Shown here: positions 22,166 through 34,989 of the stretch, piece by piece
Layout of the letters: each line of letters opens with the position of its first letter
How positions within the stretch are numbered: the stretch's first letter is position 1
Translations under genes and position numbers: made by a program
Notes under the pieces: model-generated
What the model was told of the DNA's origin: nothing
Database searches by the model: none
The model's input: the letters and a program-made list of their open reading frames with translations, nothing else
Assembly (NCBI GenBank): GCA_009746045.1
Contig: RPFO01000189.1
Coordinates: forward strand, 150,800-214,799
Length of the DNA stretch: 64,000 nt
Direction of reading: 5' to 3'
From: Mesostigma viride
Lineage: Eukaryota > Streptophyta > Mesostigmatophyceae > Mesostigmatales > Mesostigmataceae

Positions 22166-25100
22166 TTGGTTGATTCCAAAATTGAAGGAATTCCGCAATT
22201 TTATACATTCCCCAGAATGCGCGATATGTGCCGAAATGTATCCTCACATGGCCCTCGACATCCCGTCCCCCATGGACTTCAAACTCACGCCAACCTAGGT
22301 CAACAATACCCCAAAGCAGTGCTGAAACAACCGAGATATGCCTTCATTTGACCTACTATCTGCGGAGTAATGGAACCAATTATCCGATCTAGTATTCTAA
22401 AGCTCCATATCCACCAAACATTCCTACATCTGGCCGAGAACTGTGCGCAATTATGGGAGTCTTCAATTGCAGTGCTATTTACGTGGGTATATTATTACCT
22501 GCGGGCTTCTGATTATAGAAACCGTGGCTACGAGCCTACGACTGCCTCAGTGCCAAGTGAATTTGCCTCCGGTGCGAACGGCAGCATACGTGAGATCTAC
22601 AAGCGCATCATCATCAACAATTCCGGTGAAATGGGTGTTAGGACAGTTAGATATTCGTCGTAATAAGATATCTGTTAGTAGATATTCGTCTGACCGAGGT
22701 CTGTGAACATCATTCGTACACAAGTCCTGACGCAGCAATCAGGCAGGAAAGAGCACGACAGACTGACTAACTGGTTCGACAGCTCCGGGGCAGTGGCATG
22801 GGCAGCCGGAGCGTCTCTCTTGGTCACTTATAATTTGAAAAAAATACACCCTCCGCATTGGAAGTTTGTTATTATGGGTCAATTTTTGCCGTATTTGCAT
22901 TACGAATAACCCTGGATTGTTTGTTGGGGAGCCAGTTAGAGTCCCGGGTTTTTATTATTTAATTAAAACCTTTTGTTTGTTTGTTTGTCCTACAGCCGTT
23001 CAAGGCACATGGGTACTTATTTAATTAATAAATTTCTTTTGTTTGTTTGGTAGATATCGTACACGCCGTCCCCAATTCGGCCGGCAATCCGGCCCGGCGG
23101 CCCCCCTTCGGCGGCCATAGGCTAGAGTCAGTGGAGGTCAGTGATACCCAGAGCCCACATGAGTTAATTAATTAATTTTGTTTGTTTGTTTGTTGAGTCC
23201 AGTCCTCAGCCCCCGGAGTTAATTAATTAATTTTCTTTTGTTTTTTTTATGGTTTTCAGCCAGAACATTTTCCAGAAGCTAATTATTTAGTTAGAACTTC
23301 CAATGCGGGCGGTGTATTCTCCGCCGGAGCGTCTCTCTTGGTCACTAATGATCGATGATATTGATTTTGGCCGCCCTGAATTTTGGCTCCTTGGCCGGGG
23401 ACCGGCCACAAAAAGTACAAGCTCTACATGGTGTCGCGGTATGATGTCGCGGGCGAAGCCCGCAAAACTTGTTAATTAAGACAAGCTTAAGGGGGGGGGG
23501 ATGCTTCGCATCCCCCCCAAAAGAAGGCGCAAAGCCGACCGTAACTCTAGTAGTCGAGTTTCGATCCGTCCGCCGACACATGGCAACTCGATTCAAGTCA
23601 ACTGAAGCTTATGAAGGGGGCTGAAAAAAGGAAAAGGTCGGGAGACAAATAACGACACCCTGTGTGGGCCTGTAACACCGCAGTCCGTCCGCCCTTCCCA
23701 GTTTCCACCCACCCGGAGGCCATTTGCCGCCTCAGTGAGACGCCCCGCCCCAGGCGAGGTCGCAACCCCCCCCCCCCCTCAGCAAGCCGATGGTCTTTAC
23801 ATGTATTGAGGTCGCAATGAGGCCCCCCACCCTCCTGAGCGAGACGACGCCAGAGTCTGCGGGATCCCCCCCACTCACCCACCCGGAGGTTCCCCCCCCC
23901 TCCCCCCTCAGCCATGATACGCCCCCCCGCCGACCGGCCCAGGATAAGTACGAAGATCCGCCACAGGATGCCTCCCCGCTTGAGTGAGACGGCGAGGTCG
24001 CAAGGCCCCCCGCCCTCCTCAGCGAAACGCCAGAGTCTGCGGGATCCCCCGCCCCCCTCGCCCCCCACCCACCCGGAGGTCGGTACCCCCCCCCCCCCGC
24101 TCTCCCCCTCAGCCGGCCGGCATGATGCGCCCCCCCGCCCCCCCCGAAAAGGCGTGGCGCGAAGGATAGGCGTCGACCACGAGGACCCCTGAAAAAGACC
24201 GGAAAAGTATGAAGATCCGCCACAGGATGCCTCCCCGCCTGAGTGAGACGGCGAGGTCGCAAGGCCCCCGCGCCCCCCACCCGCCACCCGGAGGTTCCCC
24301 CGCCTCCCCCCCCGAGGACATTAAGACGGTCCGCCCCGGCCGGGCGAGGTCGCAGGGCTCCCCGCCCTCCTGAGTGAGCAAGACGCCAGAGTCTGCGGGA
24401 TCCCCCGCCCCCCCGCTCCCCCACCCACCCGGAGTTCCTCCCCCCCCCCCCCCCCCCCCGCCCCTTCCCCACCCCCGCCCCCCCCCCCACCCACCCGGAG
24501 TTCCTCCCCCCCCCCCCCGCCCCCGCGCCCCTTCCCCACCCCCGCCCCCCGCCCCCCACCCACCCGGAGTTCCTCCCCCCCGCCGCCCCCCCCCCCTTCC
24601 CCCCCCCTGCCCCCGCCCCACCCACCCGGAGTTCCTCCCCCCCCCCCCCCACCCACCCGGAGCTCCTCCCCCCCCCCCCCCCCCCCCCCCGCGCCCCTTC
24701 CCCCACCCCCCGCCCCCCCCCACCCACCCGGAGTTCCTCCCCCCCCCCCGCCGCCCCCCCCCCCTTCCCCCCAACCCCCTGCCCCCCCGCCCCACCCACC
24801 CGGAGTTCCTCCCCCCGCCCCCCCGCCCCTCCCGCCCCCCCGCGGTTTTCGCAAGCTCGCTCGAGGCGCTAACGTCAACAATAATGTCGCGAGACGACTT
24901 GAAAGCCATTTAAAGATGCGAGCGAGTGAACGCGGCGCGAACTGAGGACAGGGGTCGACGACGAGGAGCGAAAAGTACGGAGATCCGCCACCTATATATA
25001 GCCTTGCCGAATGCTATTGGAGATACGGCGTCTTCTAGTTGATAACCAGTACAGTGTAGTTAATCCCTGCTATACAACAGCGTCTCACTGAACAAACGCC

Positions 25101-26750
25101 TTTCGTCCTCCGCTCAAGATACGCCGTCTTCGATCCAGCCACGCACGGAAGCCTGTACGATCTCCAAATTCCGACGACTTGTGCCCAACGGTAAAAGGCG
25201 AAAAGGACACCCGTCGATCACGAGTTATCCACTGAAATGTACGGAAAGTTACGGCATACGGGCCACAGGGTGCCCGATGGTCTTTAGTACATGCAGGGCT
25301 TGACGGCTTTCGTCCGTCCAGCCGACCGTCAGGCTTGACGGCTTTCGTCCGTCAAGCTGACCGTCACGCTAGTAGGCGACCTATTTTCGGTAAGCCGACA
25401 GGTGGCAAGCGAAAAGACGAAAGCCGTCAAGCCGACCGTCACTCTAGTAGGCGACCCAGTTTCGGTCAGCCGACAGGTGGCAAGTCTCAAGAGTTCGACC
25501 GAGTACCCGCCAGTCAAGCTCGATCGAGTCGCTAACGTCAAAATGTCGCGAGACGACTTTAAAGCCATTAAAGATGCGAGCGAGTGAACGCCACTGAGAA
25601 CAAAGTCGCTCCGTCCGCCGCCCGAGATACGGCGTCTTCGGCCCAACCACATACGGAAGCCTCCACGATCTCCAAAGTCCGTCTACTTGCGCCCAACGGG
25701 AAACGGCGCCAAGGACACACGTCGACCACGAGGAGCTCCTGAAAAGTACGACAATTCTACGGAGATCCGCCACAGGATGCCCGATGGTTTTAAATATAGT
25801 TGGATATGCCCGATGGTTTTTAATATAGTTGGATACAGTCGGTTGCAGCTAAACCCCTCAGCCACCGTCGGTCGCTTAGGCGCCGCTTGATCTGCGGCTG
25901 GCGCGTTCTGACCGCCCTGCGATCCTTGGCTCTGATTATCTGGCACCTCAGCCTGGTCTCCCAGCGCCTGGCCGTCCCCGCGTCCATCGCGTCCACCGCG
26001 TCCATCGCGTCCATCTCGTACATCCATTCCAGCGCCGCGCCGCGCGAGGCCCATAAAGCCCGCTTGTTGGTTGATAGCACCCTCACTCATGATGGCTTCT
26101 GTTCAGATCTGCTACAGCCAGCCAAGTGGCCAAGCAGTAATTAAAGCAATATAAGCTACTGAACAAGAAAGGAAAGTGCCAAGTGTTACCACTCAGGCAA
26201 GACCACCACGGCTGGCCCCAGGCGCGTCCTGGTTCTCCTTGTCGCTGTCGTCGTCGCTGTCGCTCACCACAATCAGCTCTGGCACCCTGCTACCCGCTGC
26301 GCCGTCGTCGTCTCGTCGACCCGCTGTCGGCCCGCGATGACAAAATCGTCACCGTTGGTATAGTAGACAGGTGACAACCCGTCGTTGGCACCCCGCGGAT
26401 TGTATCTTGGCACCTCGTGGTCGCCAAGTGTCTCGTCGCCTAGCCCAGCGACACCCCCTGCTCCCACCTCAAGGTCACTATCGTACCCAAGAGGTGCAAA
26501 CTCTTCCCAACGCGTCACACGAACGCGAAGGGGCTGGGGCAGTTCCTGAAAAGGAACTCTTGCTCGCTCCGGAAACCTGCCGACTCTTGCCGCGCGCTGT
26601 CCTCCGGTGATGGCTTCCGCTGTCACCCCGACCTCTGCAAGCCGCCTGTGATGCTCCGCTCCGCGTCGTTCACGCCTAACTGGTCCCGCTGCGACACCCT
26701 CGTCGCCGATGACGCCTGCGAAAGTACGTGGTAAACCCGCACCCGCTGCT
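22166..26750. repeat. 4.57-kb tandem unit, copy 3, continuous with G0
   Basis: Third copy. Unlike copies 1 and 2, its G fragment continues without a break past 26750 into the rest of G0, so this copy shows the ancestral junction. It also carries a small insertion in the GTCGTCTCGTCGAC stretch near 26308 and an extra C near 26455. The extra C makes the G ORF1 frame longer here than in copies 1 and 2. Confidence 0.9.
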
Positions 26751-27910
26751 GTCGGTACAAACTCGTGTCGCACTGCGCCAGCTGCCTCCGCAACCTCGCA
26801 ACGCCTTGCCGCCAACTCCGCACGCACTCGCTCAGCTACTGCTGTAATCACCGTCTGGATGCCGACCAAACCGTGAAGCTCCTGCTCGAGGTCGTCGATG
26901 CTCCGGTGCTTCGGAATGACGATGGTTTGTACGTGCCGCAGAATTCGCTCCCAATCTTCGACCTGGTCGTCGACGAATTGCACGAAGCTGCGATTAACAG
27001 GCGGACGATCTGCAAGCAATAAAGATAGATCCCGAACGACACGACGCAATTCAGGCGAAATCGAACCCCCAGCAGACTGCCGAAACCGGAAATCCTGCTG
27101 CCGTTGTTCTTCCTGCACCATTCACCACCGGACGAACTCCTTGTCGTCAACGCTGCACACCGCAACCAGCAACGACCCTCCTGGCCGTTCCGCTGAGACT
27201 GGTTGTAATTTGAGTTAACGTTCCTAGCAAACGCAATGTGAAGGATATGGTTGCAATGCAGCAATGTGTGAATATGGTTGGAAACGGAGCTTTGTTTAAA
27301 TTGGATAATGTTACAGCGCTCACACACTTGAGGCTTGTACACGCGCTTGCCAAGTCAAAGCACAACACGTGAGGCGGGCTCGCAAGAGATCTACCCAAAT
27401 GGCACTGGCCTATTGTTTATATACTTGTGCACTGTGCTTGCTAGTCCTGAGCAACCTAAGAGGTATGCTCAGTAATAACACCCCCGGTACAGTATTCACT
27501 ACCTGTACAGCGCCCAGCTCCTATACAGTAGGTCTGCCATACAGGCACAGTGACCACAGAGCACAGTCCACAGTGACTATTGCATCTGCACCTAGAAGTC
27601 CAGGACTAAGCCTGCGGTACCAACAGACCACAGGTTAAGGTTCCTATTTCCTGCGTACGACGTATTAATCCAATACCGTCGTAGGTACAGCACCTAATTC
27701 CTGTCAGCCCAGGAATTACTGTCGACCCCATATGTCGTCGGCAAATATTCACGTCCGACTTAGAAGAACAGCCGGCTCGCGCTCGCGCGCGACCGGGAAG
27801 TCGGAACGCCATAACTTTCTTGATACTTGTCGGAATGAACTCGTTCCGGTGCCGCTGGAATCGCAGAGATATGCCGAATCAGGATCACGCCAATGCGCTT
27901 GGCGTTAACT
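25853..27910 (-). mobile_element. Retroelement G0, 5' part, truncated in gag
   Basis: Minus-strand copy of the 5' region, ORF1 and the start of Gag of the G family, matching G1 at 57179-59265 in inverted orientation. The 5' edge is set at AGTTAACGCCAAGCGCA, where similarity with the flanks of element B begins. The gag frame is lost at 25853, where the unrelated part of the 4.57-kb unit starts. G0 supplies the unoccupied target site of element B (27894-27896 within GCCAATGCGCTTGG). Confidence 0.8.
26273..27121 (-). CDS. G-element ORF1 protein (G0 copy)
   Basis: A 282-residue frame starting MVQEEQRQQDF. The N-terminal half is charged and helical (RRVVRDLSLLL, FVQFVDDQVEDWERILRHV) and looks like a coiled structural domain. 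A basic Ala/Arg-rich stretch follows, then a Gly- and Asp-rich part (GYDSDLEVGAGGVAGLGDE). The last residues change frame through the extra TCGTC near 26308, replacing the acidic Ser-Asp tail seen in G1. It precedes gag, as in G1. Function unknown; probably an upstream Gag-like or accessory protein of the retroelement. Confidence 0.6.
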   Translation of the reverse strand: MVQEEQRQQDFRFRQSAGGSISPELRRVVRDLSLLLADRPPVNRSFVQFVDDQVEDWERILRHVQTIVIPKHRSIDDLEQELHGLVGIQTVITAVAERVRAELAARRCEVAEAAGAVRHEFVPTAAGAGLPRTFAGVIGDEGVAAGPVRRERRGAEHHRRLAEVGVTAEAITGGQRAARVGRFPERARVPFQELPQPLRVRVTRWEEFAPLGYDSDLEVGAGGVAGLGDETLGDHEVPRYNPRGANDGLSPVYYTNGDDFVIAGRQRVDETTTAQRVAGCQS

Positions 27911-28009
27911 GGTTGTGCCCTGTTGTGCTCCCTCTGCTCGGCATAAGCCGGGTGCAGGTTGTACTGCGGGGTCACCTCAGTTTCTTCTTTTTCTTCCTTC
28001 TCACACTCC
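27911..28009 (-). pseudogene. Gene H, third fragment (downstream of E composite)
   Basis: Minus-strand coding-like sequence rich in Glu and Lys (CEKEEKEETEVTPQYNLHPAY). It continues in frame from the fragment at 34990 onward once the E composite and one copy of CTCC are removed. It then reads into the start of G0, so either H ends here or G0 inserted into H. Product unknown. Confidence 0.45.
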
Positions 28010-29183
28010 TGTCGCGTTTGCGTGCCATTATATCCTGGACTGATCATTACCGCTACTTGAATGTATCCACTATCAGCAGTAATCATGTGTGTGATATGCC
28101 ACCTTTTTTTTTTTTTTTTTTTCTTTTTTTTTTTTTGGAAATCCTGTGTGATGCAGGTCACGGACATACTTGGCCGCCGACCTCATGACAGGCAATTCCG
28201 TAGCCAGCCAGGTGTAGAATAAAACCATGATCATGCTTTATATATTTGGAAAGCAACCAAACCATTCACATTTAATTTCAAAAGACATCGACAAGAATAC
28301 AAGTGTTGTCTAGTCGTATAATGTCGTACTTGTGCGTCACTGTCCAAATAAGGCTAAGCGGTTCTTGATAACCTAGCAGGCCTCGGGTGACGCCACACTG
28401 CTCCGCTTGGCTTACGGCTGGCAGTGTCCTTTAGCGCCCCCTATCCTGTCTACCTATCCCGCTTACCCCAGCTATGGCTCACTGGCCAACGACGACCGGG
28501 TTCCTTCCCGAGTCTCGCCCACAATACACACATCATCTTGACGAAACCAAACAGTTATCACTTCCGTCAACCAATCTCATGACAATTACTCATTGCAACC
28601 ACTCTCGGGGGCTGCTCCGGATTGTTCCACTATTAAACCCCTTGACGACAACACCAAGTTGTGAGGGAGAGTAACGAGCGAACAACGACCACCATGGCCG
28701 CTGCTGTGCTCCTAAATACCTCCAAAAATCCCGGCATCCATGCGCTGTCGCATTTGCCAGCAAGCCGCCTGACGTGCAGTTAGACTGCCAGCAAAATGCA
28801 AAGCAAGTCTATTCGACAGCCACGTGCGAGCCAGCACACCGCACACTACGATCTGGGTATCTAGCTTTGTCCGATGGACTGAACATCATTCCGTCTGGAC
28901 AATACAAAAGATTCATAACTGCCAAATGTCACGCACCGGAATATTGCGCAAGCCACCAAGGCTTTGCGCCCCAAAGTCTTGCGCCCGAACCTAAGTCAGG
29001 TCACCTAAGACTGTCACTCTAGAAATTCAGGCCTTTCCGGCGCGGCGCTCTACACCGGCCCAAGGAACAAAGCCTGCGGCCTATACTGAATCGGAACCAA
29101 CCAAACGTCGGACGTAACGATTCCGATTACGGCAGTCGCGTAACTTCTTGAGTGCACGGACGTAAATGATCACGGACGTGACA
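28010..29183 (+). mobile_element. Element E1, short deletion derivative
   Basis: Starts TGTCGCGTTTGCGTGCC and ends CACGGACGTGACA. It shares about 95 bases at its left end and about 1.04 kb at its right end with E2 (the latter split in E2). The middle of E2 is replaced here by a poly-T run at 28107-28136. No coding potential. Confidence 0.7.
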
Positions 29184-29185
29184 GC

Positions 29186-32163
29186 TGTCGCGTTTGCGTG
29201 CCATTATATCCTGGACTGATCATTACCGCTACTTGAATGTATCCACTATCAGCAGTAATCATGTGTGTGATATGCCACCTCCCCCCCCACTCTTTAGCTC
29301 ACAACAACTTGAGAGCAAAAAGTGAAAGAAAGGCATCTCACACAACCGAAGGAAGCCCAAAGAGGGCGTCATTCCAGGCAGCAGCAAAAAGGAAAAAAAA
29401 AAATCCAGCTGCTCAAAGATGCTTTTCCAGGATCAGCAACAACCTTAACATGCATGCTTTTAACCCTTCAATTGTGTCAACTGGAACCGCCAGAACGGAC
29501 TGAGTATGGGCATCTTAGTAAGTATGAGAGTATCTAGCCAAATAACATTTTCTGGCCCACCCTTGGAACCAAGGATGCTTTTATATCAAATAACTTTGGG
29601 GTCATGTCATTGGTCACATATCTATGCCCCACAGCTGCTATAAATAGCACCCCCCCCAAGGGGGTACGGTGCATATGGGGTTCAAGAGATATATAATGCA
29701 ATATGGACCATTTCTCAAAATCTGCCGACCCTGGCCCTTTGAGGGGAGTTTAAGATAATCACAGGCATGCCATAGATGCATTCACAACATGACATGCCAT
29801 AGAACTGCACAGGCTAGCTAGCATACAGCCCAAAATAGCTCAGACCGTTATAACGGGTGCAGTTATTTTGGGGTGTCTTGCTAGCACTACCGTATAGGCA
29901 TTCAATTCCAACGTGGCACAAAACATCATAGATGGCCACACATGGATTCCCAAACACATTTCCAGCTTTAAAGTCACAACATCATGCTATACAACAAGTA
30001 TAAAGCTTGTGCCAAGGCCCCAAACCAAGCGTATAACGGGTTCACAAGGAGCTACATTATCAATGCATCCAACACACTGTAAAGCAATTCCAATGATTGG
30101 CAATGATAGAAAAAACAAAAGAACCAACCTGGTTATGCTTCCATGCAAGCAGGCCCTGGCCATTCATGTTTCTTGCATGCATTATGGACGCACAAGCAGA
30201 AGGATAACTTGGGCCAGCAAACCAAGAAGCAATGCCTAGAGCTGGCCAGAAAACCACTTGTCTCGCTATGTCTGTGCAGGGAAAAGCATCCCGTTATCAA
30301 GCCCACCATGTTTAGAGACAATACCAAACGCTACTTCACTGGTTTCGTTGAAGCCTCAGCTAATAGCAATCAAATCTGGTCCAAAATCTGCGTGACATAG
30401 TGGTATTCCCCAACCATCACAAGCGAACGCGTACAAGCACTAAAGCAACAAAACGACAAGCAAAAACCATCGATTACATGTCTACAACTAGTTTATAAAC
30501 GATAGGACGACTTGGTACTGTAATGTATAAACGCTAACACGTTAATACGTACCAGGTCGAAACCGCAGATTACCTGCTGTGCGGGAGCCATCACTCCCAC
30601 CTCACGGACATAGCCTCGAACCTTTCCTGGCCGTCATCGCTAATAAAACATGTCAAGAATAACGTAGCAAGTCTATCCACGCGCAAATATATGGACGTTT
30701 GCTGCCGAACAACAGGTAGCATACGCACTGTCACCGCCTGACCGCTGACAGGATCTGCCGCACCGATTAGAACCTAGAGACATACTTGCGCACATCCAGA
30801 CGCTTCACGGCCAGAGATATAACCTTTATAACACTCAAGGATAGTTACTACAAGATTTGAGTTCAAAATTCCAAGCCATGCTCTCGTACCAGTCATTTGC
30901 CTGCACCGCCATAGCCGCGGACGTCAATTATTTTCATTCACGTCGGTCCCGTTTGACCATGGTACCCCCCCAGCTTTGATTGAGTATATCTCCCTGGCCA
31001 GTTGTCCAAAGTACGGTCTGAATAGTGCCAGGCAAAGCTTACATCTAGATCTTTCGATCCCCCCAGGTTTGACCGTTGAATTATTTTTGGCGCGGCGCCT
31101 GGTTCTGCCACAAACTCAGTCCGTTAGAGTGGCGCGAGTTCAACTGGCGCCACGAAAACGGACTCAGTACAAATTAAGGGTTAAAGGCTTAGCAATAACC
31201 CCTTCAATTGCTTTTTACAGGGAAAAGCCTAACCTCTTCAGATGCTTTTGAAGGCTAAGCAATAACCTCTTCCTTGTGCTTCCCTGGGTGAAGCAGGAGG
31301 AACCCCAGGCTGGCCGAACTGAACCCGCCAAGGGTTGTTCGCTCGTTAAAATCCTGTGTGATGCAGGTCACGGACATACTTGGCCGCCGACCTCATGACA
31401 GGCAATTCCGTAGCCAGCCAGGTGTAGAATAAAACCATGATCATGCTTTATATATTTGGAAAGCAACCAAACCATTCACATTTAATTTCAAAAGACATCG
31501 ACAAGAATACAAGTGTTGTCTAGTCGTATAATGTCGTACTTGTGCGTCACTGTCCAAATAAGGCTAAGCGGTTCTTGATAACCTAGCAGGCCTCGGGTGA
31601 CGCCACACTGCTCCGCTTGGCTTACGGCTGGCAGTGTCCTTTAGCGCCCCCTATCCTGTCTACCTATCCCGCTTACCCCAGCTATGGCTCACTGGCCAAC
31701 GACGACCGGGTTCCTTCCCGAGTCTCGCCCACAATACACACATCATCTTGACGAAACCAAACAGTTATCACTTCCGTCAACCAATCTCATGACAATTACT
31801 CATTGCAACCACTCTCGGGGGCTGCTCCGGATTGTTCCACTATTAAACCCCTTGACGACAACACCAAGTTGTGAGGGAGAGTAACGAGCGAACAACGACC
31901 ACCATGGCCGCTGCTGTGCTCCTAAATACCTCCAAAAATCCCGGCATCCATGCGCTGTCGCATTTGCCAGCAAGCCGCCTGACGTGCAGTTAGACTGCCA
32001 GCAAAATGCAAAGCAAGTCTATTCGACAGCCACGTGCGAGCCAGCACACCGCACACTACGATCTGGGTATCTAGCTTTGTCCGATGGACTGAACATCATT
32101 CCGTCTGGACAATACAAAAGATTCATAACTGCCAAATGTCACGCACCGGAATATTGCGCAAGC
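29186..32163 (+). mobile_element. Element E2, left part (right part 34756-34985)
   Basis: Starts TGTCGCGTTTGCG at 29186. The stretch from 29290 to 31348 is private to E2. I see no gene in it, only short frames and a few inverted segments; GAACCCGCCAAGGGTTGTTC near 31320 recurs inverted in E3 near 33225. From 31349 on it matches E1 until the AAGC target site, where E3/E4 are inserted. The missing end resumes at 34756. Confidence 0.65.
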
Positions 32164-33610
32164 TGTCACGTCCGTGATCATTTACGTCCGTGCACTCAAG
32201 AAGTTACGCGGTTGCCGTAATCGGAATCGTTACCGACGTTTGGTTGGTTCCGATTCAGTAGGCCGCAGGCTTTGTTCCTTGGGCCGGTGTGGAGCGCCGC
32301 GCCGGAAAGGCCTGAATTTCTAGAGTGACAGTCTTAGGTGACCTGACTTAGGTTCAGGCGCAAGACTTTGGGGCGCAAAGCCTTGGTGGCTTGCGCAATA
32401 TTCCGGTGCGTGACATTTGGCAGTTATGAATCTTTTGTATTGTCCAGACGGAATGATGTTCAGTCCATCTGACAAAGCTAGATACGCAGATCGTAGTGTG
32501 CGGTGTGTTGGCTCGCACGTGGTTGTCGAACAGACTTGCTCTGCATTTTGCTGGCAGTCTAACTGCACGTCAGGCGGCTTGCTGGCAAATGCGACAGCGC
32601 ATGGATGCCGGGATTTTTGGAGGTATTTAGGAGCAGCGCAGCGGCCATGGTGGTCGTTGTTCGCTCGTTTCTCTCCCTCACAACTAGTTTGTTGTCTTCA
32701 TGGGGTTAAACTTCTCGAACAGCCCGGAGCAGCCCCCGTGAGTGGTTGCATGTCGTTGCCATGACGATGGTTGATAAGATTGACAATGGTTTGATCCGGT
32801 TGGGATGTTGTTGGCATTGTGGACGAGAAACGTTCTGCTGACCCGGGAACAGTCCCGGGAAAGGGCCGGTTCGTCGTTGGCCAGTGTGCCAGTAACTGGG
32901 ACATGAGCGCAGAGTCACACAGTTGATATAGATTATGACGTAAGTAAACACTGTTGCGCCACAGTGGCGTCATGGTCGGTCTGTGGTGATTTCGATGGGT
33001 CTCAAGGATATGTAGTTACTCTTACAGTTGCGGCAGCACAACTCGGCATTCATTGTAATTTGTCAAATGTTATGGAATGAATGGTTTGGGCATTGCTTTC
33101 ATCATAAAGCATTATTGCAATCTTCATAATATAAATATCGGCTGGCTGCGCTGCCTGTCATGACGGTGGTGGTGCCGTCAAGGACCACACCTATCATTTC
33201 CACATTATTTAAACGAGCGAACAACCCTTGGCGGGTTCAGTTCGGACAGCCTGAGCCGGAGATATACCCAAGCTGCTTGCAGAATCAAGCACTTGGAAGA
33301 GGATTAAGCTTATCCTTTAAAAAGCTATGAAGAGGATTAGGCTTATCCTTGAAAAAGCCATGAAGAGGATTATGCTTATCCTTGAAAAAGCACTGAAGAG
33401 GTTATTGCTTAGCCTATTTGAAAAGCATGTGTGGTCCTGTCGTGGGAATTTTTTTTTCCCTATGTGATCCTCTTTTTGACTTTTTGGCTCTTCATTTTTT
33501 CGAGCTAAAAAGTGGGGGGGAATATAGTGGATCACACACAAGAGTACTCTATTGCTATGGATATGCCTTCCAAGTGATAGGCTAGGATATAATGGCACGC
33601 AAACGCGACA
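32164..33610 (-). mobile_element. Element E3, inverted
   Basis: Inverted relative to E1 and E2: starts TGTCACGTCCG and ends CAAACGCGACA. Together with 31349-32163 it forms a large inverted repeat around the AAGC site. It contains a short array at about 33294-33415 (GAAGAGGATTA(A/G)GCTTATCC types). No gene seen. Confidence 0.65.
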
Positions 33611-33612
33611 GC

Positions 33613-34751
33613 TGTCACGTCCGTGATCATTTACGTCCGTGCACTCAAGAAGTTACGCGGTTGCCGTAATCGGAATCGTTACCGACGTTTGGTTGGTTCC
33701 GATTCAGTAGGCCGCAGGCTTTGTTCCTTGGGCCGGTGTGGAGCGCCGCGCCGGAAAGGCCTGAATTTCTAGAGTGACAGTCTTAGGTGACCTGACTTAG
33801 GTTCAGGCGCAAGACTTTGGGGCGCAAAGCCTTGGTGGCTTGCGCAATATTCCGGTGCGTGACATTTGGCAGTTATGAATCTTTTGTATTGTCCAGACGG
33901 AATGATGTTCAGTCCATCTGACAAAGCTAGATACGCAGATCGTAGTGTGCGGTGTGTTGGCTCGCACGTGGTTGTCGAACAGACTTGCTCTGCATTTTGC
34001 TGGCAGTCTAACTGCACGTCAGGCGGCTTGCTGGCAAATGCGACAGCGCATGGATGCCGGGATTTTTGGAGGTATTTAGGAGCAGCGCAGCGGCCATGGT
34101 GGTCGTTGTTCGCTCGTTTCTCTCCCTCACAACTAGTTTGTTGTCTTCATGGGGTTAAACTTCTCGAACAGCCCGGAGCAGCCCCCGTGAGTGGTTGCAT
34201 GTCGTTGCCATGACGATGGTTGATAAGATTGACAATGGTTTGATCCGGTTGGGATGTTGTTGGCATTGTGGACGAGAAACGTTCTGCTGACCCGGGAACA
34301 GTCCCGGGAAAGGGCCGGTTCGTCGTTGGCCAGTGTGCCAGTAACTGGGACATGAGCGCAGAGTCACACAGTTGATATAGATTATGACGTAAGTAAACAC
34401 TGTTGCGCCACAGTGGCGTCATGGTCGGTCTGTGGTGATTTCGATGGGTCTCAAGGATATGTAGTTACTCTTACAGTTGCGGCAGCACAACTCGGCATTC
34501 ATTGTAATTTGTCAAATGTTATGGAATGAATGGTTTGGGCATTGCTTTCATCATAAAGCATTATTGCAATCTTCATAATATAAATATCGGCTGGCTGCGC
34601 TGCCTGTCATGAAGGTGGTGGTGCCGTCAAGGACCACACCTATCATTTCCACATTATTTATAATATAGTGGATCACACACAAGAGTACTCTATTGCTATG
34701 GATATGCCTTCCAAGTGATAGGCTAGGATATAATGGCACGCAAACGCGACA
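33613..34751 (-). mobile_element. Element E4, inverted deletion derivative of E3
   Basis: Direct repeat of E3 at an offset of 1449 bases over about 1.05 kb, nearly identical. It lacks the 33213-33520 part of E3 and joins straight to the terminal ATATAGTGGATCACACAC segment. Ends CGCGACA at 34751 next to the AAGC duplicate. Confidence 0.65.
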
Positions 34752-34989
34752 AAGCCACCAAGGCTTTGCGCCCCAAAGTCTTGCGCCCGAACCTAAGTCA
34801 GGTCACCTAAGACTGTCACTCTAGAAATTCAGGCCTTTCCGGCGCGGCGCTCTACACCGGCCCAAGGAACAAAGCCTGCGGCCTATACTGAATCGGAACC
34901 AACCAAACGTCGGACGTAACGATTCCGATTACGGCAGTCGCGTAACTTCTTGAGTGCACGGACGTAAATGATCACGGACTTGACACTCC

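Larger units (their letters stand above)
28010..34985. mobile_element. Composite nest of TGTC...GACA elements, 4-bp TSD
   Basis: The outer ends are TGTCGCG at 28010 and TTGACA ending at 34985, flanked by CTCC at 28006-28009 and 34986-34989. The inside resolves into two direct elements (E1 28010-29183; E2 from 29186). E2 is interrupted at 32164-34751 by an inverted pair (E3, E4) flanked by AAGC at 32160-32163 and 34752-34755. E2 ends at 34985. The two tandem junctions both read GACA-GC-TGTC. TIRs starting TGT with a 4-bp duplication resemble Ginger-type transposons, but no transposase is encoded. The insertion splits gene H. Confidence 0.75.

Noticed and set aside
28474-28674. Short frames repeated in E1-E4 (66-115 codons)
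   Set aside because: They recur only because the elements are duplicated. No family resemblance and no shared frame through the copies' differences.
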